From Sulfitobacter sp. F26204 (GTDB lineage Bacteria; Pseudomonadota; Alphaproteobacteria; Rhodobacterales; Rhodobacteraceae), in contig NZ_JAPMLQ010000002.1 of NCBI RefSeq assembly GCF_026410305.1, positions 186,001 to 250,000 on the forward strand: a DNA stretch of 64,000 nt, given 5' to 3'. A model generated the notes under the pieces. The model did no database searches. It worked only from the letters and a program-made list of their open reading frames with translations, and had not been told where the DNA came from. Made by a program: the position numbers and the translations under genes. Shown one piece after another: positions 1 through 9,594 of the stretch (the first letter of the stretch is position 1; each line of letters opens with the position of its first letter).

Positions 1-435
1 GGCATTACGGCAATTGTTGCGAATGATGCGGCGGGCGCGCGCGGTCTGGACGAGGCTGAGGTGTTGTTGCGCGCGGTTGGACAGGTTGTGCGTTTGTCAG
101 ACGAAACGCAGATTGATGCCGTAACAGGTGTGAGCGGTTCTGGTCCTGCCTATGTCTTTCACATGATTGAAACCATGGCAGCCGCTGGTGAAGCTGAGGG
201 ACTGCCAGCAGAGCTGGCGCTGCAACTGGCCAAAGCAACGGTTGCGGGGGCGGGCGCCCTGGCAATGCAGGCCGAGGAAACCCCTGCGCAACTCCGGGTG
301 AATGTAACATCACCCAATGGCACAACCCAGGCCGCGCTTGAGGTTTTGATGGATCAGAAGCAAGGCTTTCCTGCCCTATTGGGCCGTGCGGTAAAGGCAG
401 CAGCGAATCGTTCGAGAGAACTCGCCAATGGATGA
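1..435 (+). CDS. proC: Pyrroline-5-carboxylate reductase, C-terminal part (cut by window edge)
   Basis: This is the last step of proline synthesis: NAD(P)H-dependent reduction of 1-pyrroline-5-carboxylate to proline in the cytoplasm. The frame is open from base 1, so only about 144 C-terminal residues are visible and the nucleotide-binding N-terminus lies outside the window. The visible part carries the conserved dimerisation-domain signature DAVTGVSGSGPAYVF, followed by the helical stretch with VTSPNGTTQAALE that is usual near the substrate site. It ends 8 bases inside the next gene (ATGGATGA overlap), so the two are probably translated together. Identification is firm from the signature. 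Confidence 0.93.
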   Translation, partial: GITAIVANDAAGARGLDEAEVLLRAVGQVVRLSDETQIDAVTGVSGSGPAYVFHMIETMAAAGEAEGLPAELALQLAKATVAGAGALAMQAEETPAQLRVNVTSPNGTTQAALEVLMDQKQGFPALLGRAVKAAANRSRELANG

Positions 436-778
436 AACCGGTTCCGACATCACATTCGACGATTTTATGAAGGTCGATATTCGCGTTGGCACCGTGTTGC
501 GTGCCGAAGCATTCCCCGAAGCGCGCAAACCCGCGATAAAACTCTGGATCGATTTCGGGCCTGAGATTGGCGAACGCAAGACATCAGCTCAGATCACAGT
601 GCATTATACGCCTGAAACCCTGATTGGCCGTCAGGTCATGGCGGTGGTCAATTTCCCGCCACGCCAGATCGGGCCGTTCATGTCGGAAGTGTTGGTATTG
701 GGCACATCAGACGATGCCGGGGCGATTGTCCTGCTGTCGCCGGACCATTCCGTCCCGGATGGCGGGCGCATGCATTGA
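428..778 (+). CDS. csaA: CsaA-like tRNA-binding (OB-fold) protein
   Basis: A 116-residue single-domain protein of the tRNA-binding-domain family related to CsaA and to the C-terminal domain of methionyl-tRNA synthetase. The OB-fold motif DFMKVDIRVGTVLRAE sits at residues 12-27 and the characteristic NFPPRQIGPFMSEVLVLG at about 75-92. CsaA proteins bind tRNA and have been reported to have export-chaperone activity; which role applies here cannot be read from sequence. The length is close to the usual 110 residues. The ATG overlaps the proC stop, suggesting co-transcription and translational coupling. Confidence 0.88.
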   Translation: MDETGSDITFDDFMKVDIRVGTVLRAEAFPEARKPAIKLWIDFGPEIGERKTSAQITVHYTPETLIGRQVMAVVNFPPRQIGPFMSEVLVLGTSDDAGAIVLLSPDHSVPDGGRMH

Positions 779-781
779 CCG

Positions 782-1330
782 TTAGTACAGGTTCTTGTGG
801 GCAAGATCACTAAAGCGATGCACGTTTTTGCCCTCGGCTTTGACATCGGCAGACCAACTGGTGAAATGGAGCTTGCCGAGGCGTTTCGCGGTGACCAGCC
901 CCTTCATCGTGACGGCTTCATCCCCGTTTGAGGATTTCACGTCGGGTTTGAGAAGCTTGATCTGCTGATCAATCACCTTGTCGAGCTTGCGATAGGTCTT
1001 TTCCAGTTTCTTATGAATCTTTTGCGTGGTCTTAACCGCCCCCTTCGCCTCTTTGTCAAGTTTGGAGAAAGTTGGATAGGGAATTGGCACGGGACTGGTT
1101 GGAGAGGGTGTTTTACTGGGATCGGGAACCGCCGTAAACATCTTGTGATATGCCTTGTGGGATTTCACCATCGCGGCTTCCAATTGTTTCGTGGCGACGG
1201 TCATTTCCTTGGTCACACCCTCCAGCGCTTTGGTGTCGACGGAGGTTTCCTTGGATTTTATCACCGCATCCTGAAGCGGTTTCAGGAAGTGCAGTCTGCT
1301 CTTTTGCGGTTTTTTCGGTGCCATATCCAT
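782..1330 (-). CDS. Orphan PAAR-like (DUF4150) protein with helical extension and insert
   Basis: A basic protein of 182 residues starting at MDMAPKK; the AAGGGG six bases upstream of this ATG supports this start over longer in-frame options. Residues 68-87 read PDPSKTPSP then PVPIPYP, and residues 136-180 contain NGDEAV, FTSWSADVKAEGKNV and RFSDL. Together these match the two halves of the DUF4150/PAAR-like fold, the kind of domain that caps type VI secretion spikes. Unusually, a lysine-rich helical segment of about 45 residues (roughly 90-133) separates the halves and about 65 helical residues precede them. No toxin domain, VgrG or other secretion gene is nearby. Family match is by recognition; function is not established. 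Confidence 0.6.
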   Translation of the reverse strand: MDMAPKKPQKSRLHFLKPLQDAVIKSKETSVDTKALEGVTKEMTVATKQLEAAMVKSHKAYHKMFTAVPDPSKTPSPTSPVPIPYPTFSKLDKEAKGAVKTTQKIHKKLEKTYRKLDKVIDQQIKLLKPDVKSSNGDEAVTMKGLVTAKRLGKLHFTSWSADVKAEGKNVHRFSDLAHKNLY

Positions 1331-1422
1331 GCTGTGCCCCTTGTCACCTGAGAAAAGCATATCGCGAAAGCCGCATTCAGGCAAAGAAATCTGGTGGTTC
1401 AAGACAGGCGCAGGAAGGGGCG

Positions 1423-2007
1423 TTAACCGGCGTCGCCCACAGCCGCGCGCCAATGACGCCGGCACAACGAAACATAGGTTTCATTGCCGCCAATCTGCAC
1501 CTGCGCCCCGTCTTTCAGGGCGTGGCCTCCTGAATCCATGCGCACGACCATGGTGGCTTTTTTCCCGCAGTGACAGATCGTGCGGACCTCGCGCATTTCG
1601 TCAGCCAGGGCAAGCAGGGTGGCCGATCCGGGAAACAGTTGCCCGCGAAAATCAACGCGCAGTCCGAAACACATGACCGGCACATGCAGATCGTCCACAG
1701 CCCGGGCCAGTTGCCAGACCTGATCCGCTTCGAGAAATTGCGCTTCGTCCACAAAAACACAAGCGCAGGGTCCAGTTTCAAATCGTTGTTTCAACTTTGC
1801 AAACAGATCTTCGCCCGGTGCATAGGTTTCTGCCTCTTCGCCGATACCGATACGCGAGGCGATGCGCCCTTCACCGGCGCGTCCGTCAAACTGTGCAGTC
1901 AGCAAGTATGGGGTCATGCCGCGTTCAACGTAATTGTGCGCGGCTTGCAGAAGCACAGTGGATTTGCCTGCGTTCATGGTGGAGTAATGGAAGTAGAGTT
2001 TTGCCAT
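1423..2007 (-). CDS. tdk: Thymidine kinase
   Basis: Phosphorylates thymidine to dTMP with ATP as part of cytoplasmic deoxynucleoside salvage. This is the type II (cellular/bacterial) enzyme: 194 residues, P-loop MNAGKST at 11-17, Walker B/catalytic acid in VFVDEAQFL, and a zinc-binding lasso with CHCGKKA plus CRRHW near the C-terminus supplying three Cys and one His. It stands alone between a PAAR-like gene and a long leader region. Other salvage genes (cdd, deoA, deoB, upp) lie 18 kb away. Confidence 0.95.
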   Translation of the reverse strand: MAKLYFHYSTMNAGKSTVLLQAAHNYVERGMTPYLLTAQFDGRAGEGRIASRIGIGEEAETYAPGEDLFAKLKQRFETGPCACVFVDEAQFLEADQVWQLARAVDDLHVPVMCFGLRVDFRGQLFPGSATLLALADEMREVRTICHCGKKATMVVRMDSGGHALKDGAQVQIGGNETYVSLCRRHWRAAVGDAG

Positions 2008-2289
2008 GCACGCCTGTTACGCATATGACGCGGCGCGATCAAGCGGGTGGCCCGCAAAACAGCCCATGCACCACTCGTTACCGGGGCGCTGTGCGGAGCG
2101 GACCTGGCAAGAGGGTGCATGAACCTACTTTTTCCGCGACTGGTAAGCCGGGATACTCATGAAGTCCCGTCAACGTGCCGGGATGATTTCTAAATGACAT
2201 TTACCGCCCGACCGATTAATGGGAAAAGCCAAAGGGCTTTCCCCTGAAGTGCGGCCGGGGGGAGGGAAGTGACGTTTGAGGAACGAGAC
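2008..2289. other. Divergent intergenic region with a leader stem-loop
   Basis: About 280 bases between the divergent tdk and the CII-like gene, so it should hold promoters for both. No gene is seen. At 2221-2242 a bulged hairpin can form (GGGAAAAGCC paired with GGCTTTCCC around a short loop), followed by a purine-rich stretch GGGGGGAGGGAAG. A GTG at 2269 close behind this stretch is a poorer start than the ATG at 2290. No promoter boxes are clear enough to call. Confidence 0.4.
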
Positions 2290-2748
2290 ATGTCCAATAT
2301 TGGCAGCTATTTGAAGAAACACACTGAAGCCTTGGTCAAAGACGTGGGCATTGAACCTGCCTGCGGGGTGACCGGCAAGTCGAAGGCGACTTTAGGGCGC
2401 TACTATTCAGACAATGAAGAACACTCCGACCGTTTCATACCTATCGATGCCGTGGCCCAGCTTGAGCAGGTTTCAAGCTATCCGCATGTCACGGCAGCCT
2501 TGTCCGAACTCAAGGGGATCGGCCTGAACTTTGATGACCGGCGCAGCAATTCGGGGCGCAAGGGTGGCGTGAATTCGGATGTGATTGCCCTTGCCCAGCG
2601 ATTCGCGATGTTGATGGCCGAGTATCAGGAATCGATGGAAGACGGAAAGATCAGCGTGAACGAGGCGAAACGTTTGTTAAAGGAAACAACGCTGCTGCAG
2701 CAGGTACTGGTTGATATGAAGCTGAACCTTGAGGAAGAAAGTGCATAA
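2290..2748 (+). CDS. Small protein resembling phage CII-type regulators
   Basis: A 152-residue protein beginning [15 protein letters not shown] seven bases before this ATG decides the start. Residues 24-60 ([17 protein letters not shown] then [12 protein letters not shown]) resemble the helix-turn-helix region of the phage regulatory CII family. The second half (about 95-150) is a long amphipathic, probably coiled-coil helix. No other phage gene is present, so it is more likely a domesticated or convergent DNA-binding protein. Its stop overlaps the GTG start of arsH by eight bases, so the two should be translationally coupled. The assignment is tentative. Confidence 0.5.
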   Translation: MSNIGSYLKKHTEALVKDVGIEPACGVTGKSKATLGRYYSDNEEHSDRFIPIDAVAQLEQVSSYPHVTAALSELKGIGLNFDDRRSNSGRKGGVNSDVIALAQRFAMLMAEYQESMEDGKISVNEAKRLLKETTLLQQVLVDMKLNLEEESA

Positions 2749-3460
2749 GGCGGTCCCGTCGCTTCGGATTGATCAGCTTCCCGAAATCGACATTGGTGCA
2801 CTGAAATCGCTGGATGATCCGGGCCACAAGCCGCGCATTCTTTTGCTGTATGGGTCCCTGCGTGAGAACAGCTATTCGCGTAAGGCCGCCGAAGAATCCG
2901 CGCGCATCCTGGAGCATCTGGGCTGTGAGACCCGGTTGTTTGATCCAACTGGCCTGCCCCTGCCTGATAGCGTTGGTCCGGACCACCCCAAAGTGGCCGA
3001 ACTGCGTGAACTGGTCGTCTGGTCCGAAGGCATGGTCTGGTCCAGTCCGGAACGTCATGGTGCGATGACCGGCATCATGAAATGCCAAATCGACTGGCTA
3101 CCGCTGTCGTTGCAAGGCGGGATCCGGCCAACACAGGGCAAGACGCTTGCCGTGATGCAGGTTTCGGGCGGGTCGCAATCGTTTAACGCGGTCAATCAGA
3201 TGCGGGTTTTGGGCCGATGGATGCGTATGGTAACGATCCCGAACCAGTCAAGCATTCCGAAAGCCTGGCTTGAGTTTGATGACCAGGGGCGTCTGCCGGA
3301 TGGGCCGTTTTATGCACGTATCGTTGATGTGATGGAGGAATTGGTCAAATTCACATGGTTGGTACGTGGCCGAAAAGACTATCTGGTGGATCGATATTCA
3401 GAACGTGTTGAAAGTGCAGCGGAAGTCCACAAGCGCGTTTCCCGGAAAAACGCCAAGTGA
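2741..3460 (+). CDS. arsH: ArsH-type NADPH:FMN oxidoreductase
   Basis: ArsH proteins are flavodoxin-fold FMN oxidoreductases tied to resistance to organoarsenicals (oxidising trivalent methyl or aromatic arsenicals) and to quinone/peroxide chemistry. The start is the GTG at 2741, preceded by GAGGA five bases away; the product is 239 residues. The FMN phosphate loop is [10 protein letters not shown]. The family-specific blocks [30 protein letters not shown] and [11 protein letters not shown] are all present. There is no arsR, arsB or arsenite methylase beside it; an arsC-like gene lies 41 kb away. It is coupled to the CII-like gene upstream. Confidence 0.92.
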   Translation: MHKAVPSLRIDQLPEIDIGALKSLDDPGHKPRILLLYGSLRENSYSRKAAEESARILEHLGCETRLFDPTGLPLPDSVGPDHPKVAELRELVVWSEGMVWSSPERHGAMTGIMKCQIDWLPLSLQGGIRPTQGKTLAVMQVSGGSQSFNAVNQMRVLGRWMRMVTIPNQSSIPKAWLEFDDQGRLPDGPFYARIVDVMEELVKFTWLVRGRKDYLVDRYSERVESAAEVHKRVSRKNAK

Positions 3461-4585
3461 TTACCCGCGTTTCTGGAGAATGACGGAACCCACCGAATAG
3501 CCGGCACCAAAGGAACAGATAAGGCCGGTATCGCCATCCTGGAAGTCCTTGGAATATTTGGAAAAGGCGATGATGGATCCGGCGGAAGAGGTATTGGCAT
3601 AGTCTTGCAGGACGTTGGGTTGCTCGTCCGGTTCTGGCGTCCGGCCCAGCACCTTGCGGCCAATGAAATCGTTCATGGACTTGTTGGCTTGATGCAGCCA
3701 AATCCGTTTCAGATCGTCAGCTTGAACACCGTTGTCCTGCATATGCCCTGCGATGTGATCGGCGACCATTGGCAGCACTTCCTTGAACACTTTGCGGCCG
3801 TTCTGCATGAATTGCATATCGCGCCGGTCTGCCACGCCATCAGGGCGGGAACGGCGCAGGAAACCGTTGTTGTTGCGAATGTTGTTAGAGAACTCCGTGG
3901 CACAACGGGTTGATTTGATTTCGAAATAGGTGCCGTTTGTATCTTCGGCACGTTCGAGCAGCGTGGCCGTGGCGACATCACCGAAAATGAAGTGACAGTC
4001 ACGGTCTCGCCATTCCAGATGGGCCGAACAGATTTCGGGATTGACCACGAGTGCGGACCGGATCGAACCGCTGCGGATCATGTCGGCCGCAGCCTGTATG
4101 CCGAAGGTGGCAGAGGAACAAGCGACGTTCATGTCAAAGGCGAAGCCATTGATCCCTAGCAATTGCTGGATTTCGATGGCGACGGCGGGATAGGCCCGTT
4201 CAAGATTGGAAGCGGCGCAGATCACGGCGTCAACGTCAGCGGCGGTCTTGCCCGCCTGTGCCAGCGCCTTTCGCGCAGCATCGAGCCCCATTTCAGCCAT
4301 AAGACCGGGTTCGTCGTCGTCACGCTGGCGCAGCAGCGGATGCATGATGTTTGGGTCGAGGATGCCGGTCTTATCAATGACATGGCGCTGATTTATGCCG
4401 CTAGCCTTGAAAATGAATTCTTCGGAAGAATGGGCCTTGGCTGCAAGTTCGCCTGCTGCAATCGCGTCCGCATTCTTGGTATTGTAAAGGTCGACATAGG
4501 CATTGAAGCTCTTGACCAATTCGGCGTTGGTAATGATGTTTTGCGGTGTAAAGACGCCAGTACCGGTGATTGCGGGTGTGAACAT
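3461..4585 (-). CDS. Beta-ketoacyl-ACP synthase III-like enzyme
   Basis: A thiolase-superfamily condensing enzyme of 374 residues. The ATG at 4585 is used because AAGGGA lies six bases upstream. Catalytic residues of the KAS III type are visible: Cys156 in NVACSSATFG, His298 in IWLHQANKSM and Asn331 in YANTSSAGS, with the C-terminal SFGAGYSVGSVI. At 374 residues it is longer than housekeeping FabH (about 320) because of an N-terminal insert near residues 25-60, so it may be a second, specialised KAS III acting on a different acyl primer. It is convergent with arsH and apparently monocistronic. Confidence 0.82.
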   Translation of the reverse strand: MFTPAITGTGVFTPQNIITNAELVKSFNAYVDLYNTKNADAIAAGELAAKAHSSEEFIFKASGINQRHVIDKTGILDPNIMHPLLRQRDDDEPGLMAEMGLDAARKALAQAGKTAADVDAVICAASNLERAYPAVAIEIQQLLGINGFAFDMNVACSSATFGIQAAADMIRSGSIRSALVVNPEICSAHLEWRDRDCHFIFGDVATATLLERAEDTNGTYFEIKSTRCATEFSNNIRNNNGFLRRSRPDGVADRRDMQFMQNGRKVFKEVLPMVADHIAGHMQDNGVQADDLKRIWLHQANKSMNDFIGRKVLGRTPEPDEQPNVLQDYANTSSAGSIIAFSKYSKDFQDGDTGLICSFGAGYSVGSVILQKRG

Positions 4586-4907
4586 GGAGCTTCCCTTACT
4601 CGTTAACAGTATCCTCACCGGCCTTGTCGCTTGGTATGACCCGGCAGGAGGAGTGGCACCGGTGAAGTGTCACACGTCGTGCAGGAGAGGTACAGCGTGC
4701 GTGCCTCGGCTGGTTTTTGCAAGTTTAACTATTTTCAAGTGTCTCGCCATCAGATTCCTTGGAAGTGCCGGAATTCTGACGGCAAGATGCAAGTCCTCAA
4801 GGAATTTCCCGCAGTCAAACAGACTTGATGTGTCAGCCGTCGGGGAGGCCCTGTGTTGCCGGACGGCTTTGCCCCGGTAATGGACAGGTGTGTTTCGCCA
4901 CTGCGAT
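4586..4907. other. Intergenic region, no gene seen
   Basis: A 322-base gap between the start of the KAS III-like gene and the stop of carB, both on the minus strand. It should hold the KAS III promoter and the carB terminator. I see no coding frame with a ribosome-binding site and no hairpin followed by a T-run on the carB side; the clusters of short inverted sequence near 4840-4885 are not convincing. Confidence 0.35.
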
Positions 4908-7900
4908 TTACCCCTGCAACGCCTTGACCCCGATCTCATCCTCCGCCTGCGCCTTGATCGCCAGGGCGGCAGCGTAGGCACCTGCTGCGGTTGTAAAATA
5001 GGGGATCTTGTCGAACAGCGCGATAGAGCGGATGGATTTGCTGTCTTCGACCGCCTGTGTGCCTTCGGTGGTGTTGAGAACCAGATGCACGGCACCGTCT
5101 TTCATCATATCGGTGATGTCAGGGCGGCCTTCATAGACCTTGTTCACCGTTTCGCAGGGAATGTCGTGAGAGGCGAGCCAGCTGGCCGTGCCACGCGTCG
5201 CAACGATGGTGAAATCCTGTTCGCGCAGAATATGCGCCGCCTCAAGCATTTCCTTGGTCTTGTCCATGTCCTTGATGGACATGAAGGCAGTGCCCGTCCG
5301 TGGCAGCATTGTGCCTGCGCCCATTTGCGCCTTGAGAAAGGCACGAGGAAAATCACGGTCCCAGCCCATGACTTCGCCGGTGGAGCGCATTTCGGGGCCG
5401 AGCAGAGTGTCGACGCCGGGAAAGCGGGCGAAGGGAAGGACCGCCTCTTTCACCGAGAACCAAGGCATGTTCGGGTCGGCCAGTGTCATTGGGTCGCCCA
5501 GAGGCAGCGTGTCGGAATAGGCGGATTGTTCGGGGTAGGGCGCACGTAGCGGGAAGTTGCTGAGCGGTTCACCGGCCATGATGCGGGCGGCGATGGATGC
5601 AATTGCACTGTCGGTCGCCTTTGCAACAAAGGGCACGGTACGCGAGGCGCGGGGGTTTACTTCGATCAGATAGACTTCATCGTCCTTGATGGCGAACTGG
5701 ATGTTCATCAGACCGACGACATTAAGCGCCAGAGCGAGGGCACGGGTTTGTATTGTGACCTTGTCAATGATGCTCTGGTCGAGAGAATAAGGCGGCAAAG
5801 AACAGGCAGAGTCGCCAGAATGAACGCCTGCTTCTTCGATATGTTGCATGATGCCGGCAACGTGGACATCCTTGCCATCGCAAAGCGCGTCCACATCCAG
5901 TTCGACAGCACCAGAGAGATAGCTGTCCAACAGGACCGGGCTGTCGCCGGAAACGACAACGGCGCTTGAGATATAGCGTTCGAGCGAGGCCATATCGCGC
6001 ACGATTTCCATCGCGCGACCGCCTAGTACATAGGACGGGCGGATCACAAGTGGAAAGCCGATGTCTTTGGCAATCTCAAGGGCTTGAGCGTCGGTGCTTG
6101 CGATGCCGTTGTGGGGTTGTTTGAGGCCGAGTTGCTGGACAAGTTGCTGGAAACGCTCACGATCTTCGGCGAGGTCGATGGCATCGGGGGATGTGCCGAG
6201 AATCGGTATGCCCGCCTGTTCGAGTGCATTGGCCAGTTTGAGCGGGGTCTGCCCGCCGAACTGGACGATGACACCGTGCAATGTACCGTTTTCTTGTTCG
6301 ACGCGCAGAATCTCCATGACGTGTTCAAAAGTCAGCGGTTCGAAATAGAGGCGGTCGGAGGTGTCATAGTCTGTGGATACGGTTTCCGGGTTGCAATTGA
6401 CCATGATGGTTTCATAGCCCGCATCGGTCAGCGCGTAGCAGGCATGGCAACAGCAATAGTCAAATTCGATCCCCTGGCCGATACGGTTGGGGCCACCGCC
6501 AAGGATAACGACCTTTTTGCGGTTCGAGGGGCGCGCTTCGCATTCCACCTCACCCATCATCGGGGCTTCGTAGGTGGAATACATATAGGGGGTTTGGGCC
6601 TCGAATTCGGCGGCGCAGGTGTCGATGCGTTTGAAGACTGCAGTTACGCCAAGGCCATGGCGTGCGCTGCGAATGTCGTCTTCTGTCCGCTGGGTGAGTT
6701 TGCCCAGCCGGGCATCGGTGAAGCCCATCATCTTGAGATGGCGCAGACCGGTCTCATCGGTGGGAAGTCCAGTTTGCCGCAGGTTTTCTTCGGTGTCGAT
6801 GATTTCGCGGATGCGTTCCAGGAACCAGGGATCGTACATGGTATGGGCATGAATTTCATCATTTGACATGCCGTGACGCATCGCCTGGGCAATGTTGAGG
6901 ATACGGTCGGGCGTTTGTTTGGAAATGGCCTTGATGACGGCGGCTTTGTTCTCGGGCGCATCTTGGGGTGCATCGAAGTTGAAACCGCTGATGTCGATTT
7001 CGTCAAATCCGGTCAAACCGGATTCCATGCTTGCGAGTGCCTTTTGAAAAGATTCGTGAAAGGTGCGGCCAACGGACATGGCTTCGCCAACTGACTTCAT
7101 CGCCGTTGTCAGATTGGGCTCGGAGCCGGGGAATTTCTCAAAAGCGAATTTCGGGATTTTGGTGACGACATAGTCGATGGTCGGCTCAAAGCTGGCAGGG
7201 GTGACACCGGTGATGTCGTTGTCAAGTTCGTCGAGGGTGAAACCGACAGCGAGTTTTGCGGCGATCTTGGCGATCGGGAAACCTGTCGCCTTGGATGCCA
7301 GGGCCGAGGAACGCGAAACACGGGGGTTCATCTCGATCACGACCATGCGTCCATCCACCGGGTTTACGGCCCATTGAACGTTGGAGCCGCCGGTTTCCAC
7401 TCCGATTTCACGCAGTACGGCGATGGAGTGGTTGCGCATGATCTGGTATTCTTTGTCGGTCAGGGTCAGCGCCGGCGCGACGGTGATGGAATCGCCCGTA
7501 TGCACCCCCATCGGGTCGACGTTTTCAATGGCGCAAACGATGATGGCATTGTCGGCACTGTCGCGCACGACTTCCATTTCGAATTCTTTCCAGCCCAGCA
7601 AGGATTCGTCGATCAGGATCTGGCCAACCGGAGAAGCATCCATGCCGGAGCGGCAGAAGAATTCGTAATCCGCGCGATTATAGGCCACGCCGCCCCCGGT
7701 GCCGCCCATGGTAAAGGCGGGACGGATGATCGCAGGCAGCCCGATCTCTTCGAGCGATTCCAGTGCGAGTGCGACACCGGCGGCAAGGTCTTTCTTGCCG
7801 TCCGCCCCAATGGGGGCGGTGCAGATGGTGGCCTTGGGGTTTTCGATGCCCAGCCGGTCCATGGCGTCGCGAAACAGTTTCCGGTCTTCGGCCATTTCAA

Positions 7901-8267
7901 TGGCTTCGCGCTTTGCCCCGATCATTTCGACGTTGAACTTGGCCAGAACCCCCATTTCCTCGAGGGCGAGAGACGTGTTCAGGCCGGTCTGCCCGCCCAT
8001 CGTCGGAAGCAAGGCATCGGGACGTTCTTTCTCGATGATCTTGGCAACGATTTCAGGGGTAATGGGTTCAATATAGGTTGCATCCGCAAGCCCGGGGTCG
8101 GTCATGATCGTGGCGGGGTTGGAGTTGACAAGAATGACGCGGTAGCCCTCTTCTTTCAGAGCTTTGCAGGCCTGAGCGCCGGAGTAGTCGAACTCGCAAG
8201 CCTGTCCGATGACAATCGGGCCTGCGCCAATGATCATGATCGATTGGATGTCGGTACGCTTTGGCAT
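4908..8267 (-). CDS. carB: Carbamoyl-phosphate synthase, large subunit
   Basis: Makes carbamoyl phosphate from glutamine-derived ammonia, bicarbonate and two ATP for pyrimidine and arginine synthesis, together with the small subunit CarA (not in the window). The 1119-residue length from [10 protein letters not shown] is normal. Two homologous ATP-grasp halves begin with [17 protein letters not shown] and [17 protein letters not shown], with [20 protein letters not shown] and [14 protein letters not shown] as metal-binding segments. The last ~140 residues form the MGS-like allosteric domain. The start at 8267 follows a G-rich site; a longer in-frame extension upstream is not family-like. Confidence 0.97.
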   Translation of the reverse strand: MPKRTDIQSIMIIGAGPIVIGQACEFDYSGAQACKALKEEGYRVILVNSNPATIMTDPGLADATYIEPITPEIVAKIIEKERPDALLPTMGGQTGLNTSLALEEMGVLAKFNVEMIGAKREAIEMAEDRKLFRDAMDRLGIENPKATICTAPIGADGKKDLAAGVALALESLEEIGLPAIIRPAFTMGGTGGGVAYNRADYEFFCRSGMDASPVGQILIDESLLGWKEFEMEVVRDSADNAIIVCAIENVDPMGVHTGDSITVAPALTLTDKEYQIMRNHSIAVLREIGVETGGSNVQWAVNPVDGRMVVIEMNPRVSRSSALASKATGFPIAKIAAKLAVGFTLDELDNDITGVTPASFEPTIDYVVTKIPKFAFEKFPGSEPNLTTAMKSVGEAMSVGRTFHESFQKALASMESGLTGFDEIDISGFNFDAPQDAPENKAAVIKAISKQTPDRILNIAQAMRHGMSNDEIHAHTMYDPWFLERIREIIDTEENLRQTGLPTDETGLRHLKMMGFTDARLGKLTQRTEDDIRSARHGLGVTAVFKRIDTCAAEFEAQTPYMYSTYEAPMMGEVECEARPSNRKKVVILGGGPNRIGQGIEFDYCCCHACYALTDAGYETIMVNCNPETVSTDYDTSDRLYFEPLTFEHVMEILRVEQENGTLHGVIVQFGGQTPLKLANALEQAGIPILGTSPDAIDLAEDRERFQQLVQQLGLKQPHNGIASTDAQALEIAKDIGFPLVIRPSYVLGGRAMEIVRDMASLERYISSAVVVSGDSPVLLDSYLSGAVELDVDALCDGKDVHVAGIMQHIEEAGVHSGDSACSLPPYSLDQSIIDKVTIQTRALALALNVVGLMNIQFAIKDDEVYLIEVNPRASRTVPFVAKATDSAIASIAARIMAGEPLSNFPLRAPYPEQSAYSDTLPLGDPMTLADPNMPWFSVKEAVLPFARFPGVDTLLGPEMRSTGEVMGWDRDFPRAFLKAQMGAGTMLPRTGTAFMSIKDMDKTKEMLEAAHILREQDFTIVATRGTASWLASHDIPCETVNKVYEGRPDITDMMKDGAVHLVLNTTEGTQAVEDSKSIRSIALFDKIPYFTTAAGAYAAALAIKAQAEDEIGVKALQG

Positions 8268-8329
8268 CGTAGGCCCCCATGAATGCAAATTATCCGCGTT
8301 ATAAGGATGGGGCGTTCGGGTGCAAGGGG

Positions 8330-8382
8330 TGGATTGGGGCTCTGCCCCAAACCCCGCGGTATATTGGGCCAAAAAGAGAAGC
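8330..8382 (+). repeat. Dispersed hairpin repeat, type A, copy 1
   Basis: In the gap between carB and the hydrolase: a perfect GGGGC-TCT-GCCCC hairpin (8336-8348) followed by CCCCGCGGTATATTGGG and then GGCCAAAAAGAG. The same ordered elements recur at 26851-26908, and the right half recurs at 22780-22806. It is not part of any gene. Confidence 0.7.
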
Positions 8383-8390
8383 AGGCCGAC

Positions 8391-9155
8391 TCAGCTGTCG
8401 AGAAAAACGCGCAGGGATGCTTCGAATTCGCGGGGTTTCTCGGCATGGAGCCAATGCGCGGCACCGGGGATCCTTGCAAAACGGGCCTTGGGAAACAAGG
8501 CCTTGATCCGCGGGCGATGCGCCGGGGTGACATAGTCGGAAGCCCCGCCGGACAGGAAAAGGGTGGGCCCGTCAAAGGGGCCGTCAAGCGTCGTTGGCCA
8601 GCCCATGATCTTGTCCATCTCTGCTTCGAGCACGTCGAGGTTCAGACGCCACCGCTTGTTTGGAATATCGAGTGACTGGGTAAAGAAACTTTGCAAGGCG
8701 GGTTCAATCCCTGCCATGGCAAGCTGTGATTCTGCGTCGGAGCGGCGGGTGAGACCGGCAAGGTCAACGGTACGCATTGCATCGATCATGCCTTGCTGGC
8801 TATGGCCGTAGGTGACGGGAGCTATGTCGGCGACGATCAATTTGCGGATCAGGTGCGGCTGGGTCAGGGCAAGGGCCATGGCAGCTTTGCCACCCATGGA
8901 GTGGCCACAAAGGTCGACGGGGCCGCCGACATATGTGATGAGTTCGGCAAGGTCGGCAGCCATGTCGGGATAGCTTTGTGTCTTTTCACGCGGACTGGTG
9001 CCATGATTGCGCAGGTCAGGTGTGAGAACACGGCGGGTGTCGGACAGGCGTTTGGCGATGACACCCCAATTGCGCCCGGAACCATAGAGACCATGGGCGA
9101 TGATCAGGGGAGGCGTGTCGGGCGCCGGGGCACCATATTCGGAGTAGTTGAGCAT
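8391..9155 (-). CDS. Alpha/beta-fold hydrolase (YbfF-like esterase)
   Basis: A 254-residue soluble hydrolase starting at MLNYSEYG. It shows an oxyanion-hole segment AHGLYGSGRNW (20-30), the nucleophile elbow GHSMGG with Ser86, an acidic residue in ASDYVTP and the catalytic His in GAAHWLHAEKP. This arrangement matches the YbfF/carboxylesterase group that acts on short acyl esters; the natural substrate is unknown. The longer possible start at 9221 lacks family-like sequence. It is divergent from the small membrane protein at 9208. Confidence 0.85.
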   Translation of the reverse strand: MLNYSEYGAPAPDTPPLIIAHGLYGSGRNWGVIAKRLSDTRRVLTPDLRNHGTSPREKTQSYPDMAADLAELITYVGGPVDLCGHSMGGKAAMALALTQPHLIRKLIVADIAPVTYGHSQQGMIDAMRTVDLAGLTRRSDAESQLAMAGIEPALQSFFTQSLDIPNKRWRLNLDVLEAEMDKIMGWPTTLDGPFDGPTLFLSGGASDYVTPAHRPRIKALFPKARFARIPGAAHWLHAEKPREFEASLRVFLDS

Positions 9156-9207
9156 GTAACAGACGTAGCGCCATTGCGGGCGCTGTGCCAGTAGGTTTAG
9201 ATGGGGT

Positions 9208-9582
9208 ATGATGGAGAGCAAGGATATTGCAGAAAAGATCGCGGCGGTTCAGGAACTGTTGACGCTGAAATTTGGCATCAAATTGCAACCGCTGGACAAG
9301 ATGTTGAAACGGGCGGGGCGGCGACTGCCCCGACGGATGCAAGCCAAGGCGAAGGTGTTGACGGGGGCACAACAGTCGGCGGGAAATCCACGGCTGGTAC
9401 GGCAGATGGATGGCACCGTCGTAGACCAGGCCTTTGTTGAGTTGAGCACCTATTTGAAAGGCATTGATGTGGCCGACCGGCGCAGGGGGCGTTTGTTGGG
9501 TCTGGCCGGCATTCTGGTATTCAACCTTTTGTTTGTGATTGGGGCCTTTGTTCTTTGGATGTGGTGGCGCGGGTATGTTTAG
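9208..9582 (+). CDS. Small single-pass membrane protein, unknown function
   Basis: 124 residues, not assigned to a named family. The first 95 residues are soluble and strongly basic (about 40-60: RAGRRLPRRMQAKAKV), with helix-rich character. One hydrophobic segment, about residues 98-120 (GLAGILVFNLLFVIGAFVLW), ends in an aromatic-rich tail, so it is probably a tail-anchored inner-membrane protein with a cytoplasmic basic domain. Two tandem ATGs (9208 and 9211) are possible starts. It is followed after 12 bases by the VOC protein, suggesting one transcript. Confidence 0.65.
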   Translation: MMESKDIAEKIAAVQELLTLKFGIKLQPLDKMLKRAGRRLPRRMQAKAKVLTGAQQSAGNPRLVRQMDGTVVDQAFVELSTYLKGIDVADRRRGRLLGLAGILVFNLLFVIGAFVLWMWWRGYV

Positions 9583-9594
9583 TTTGGAGTCGTC

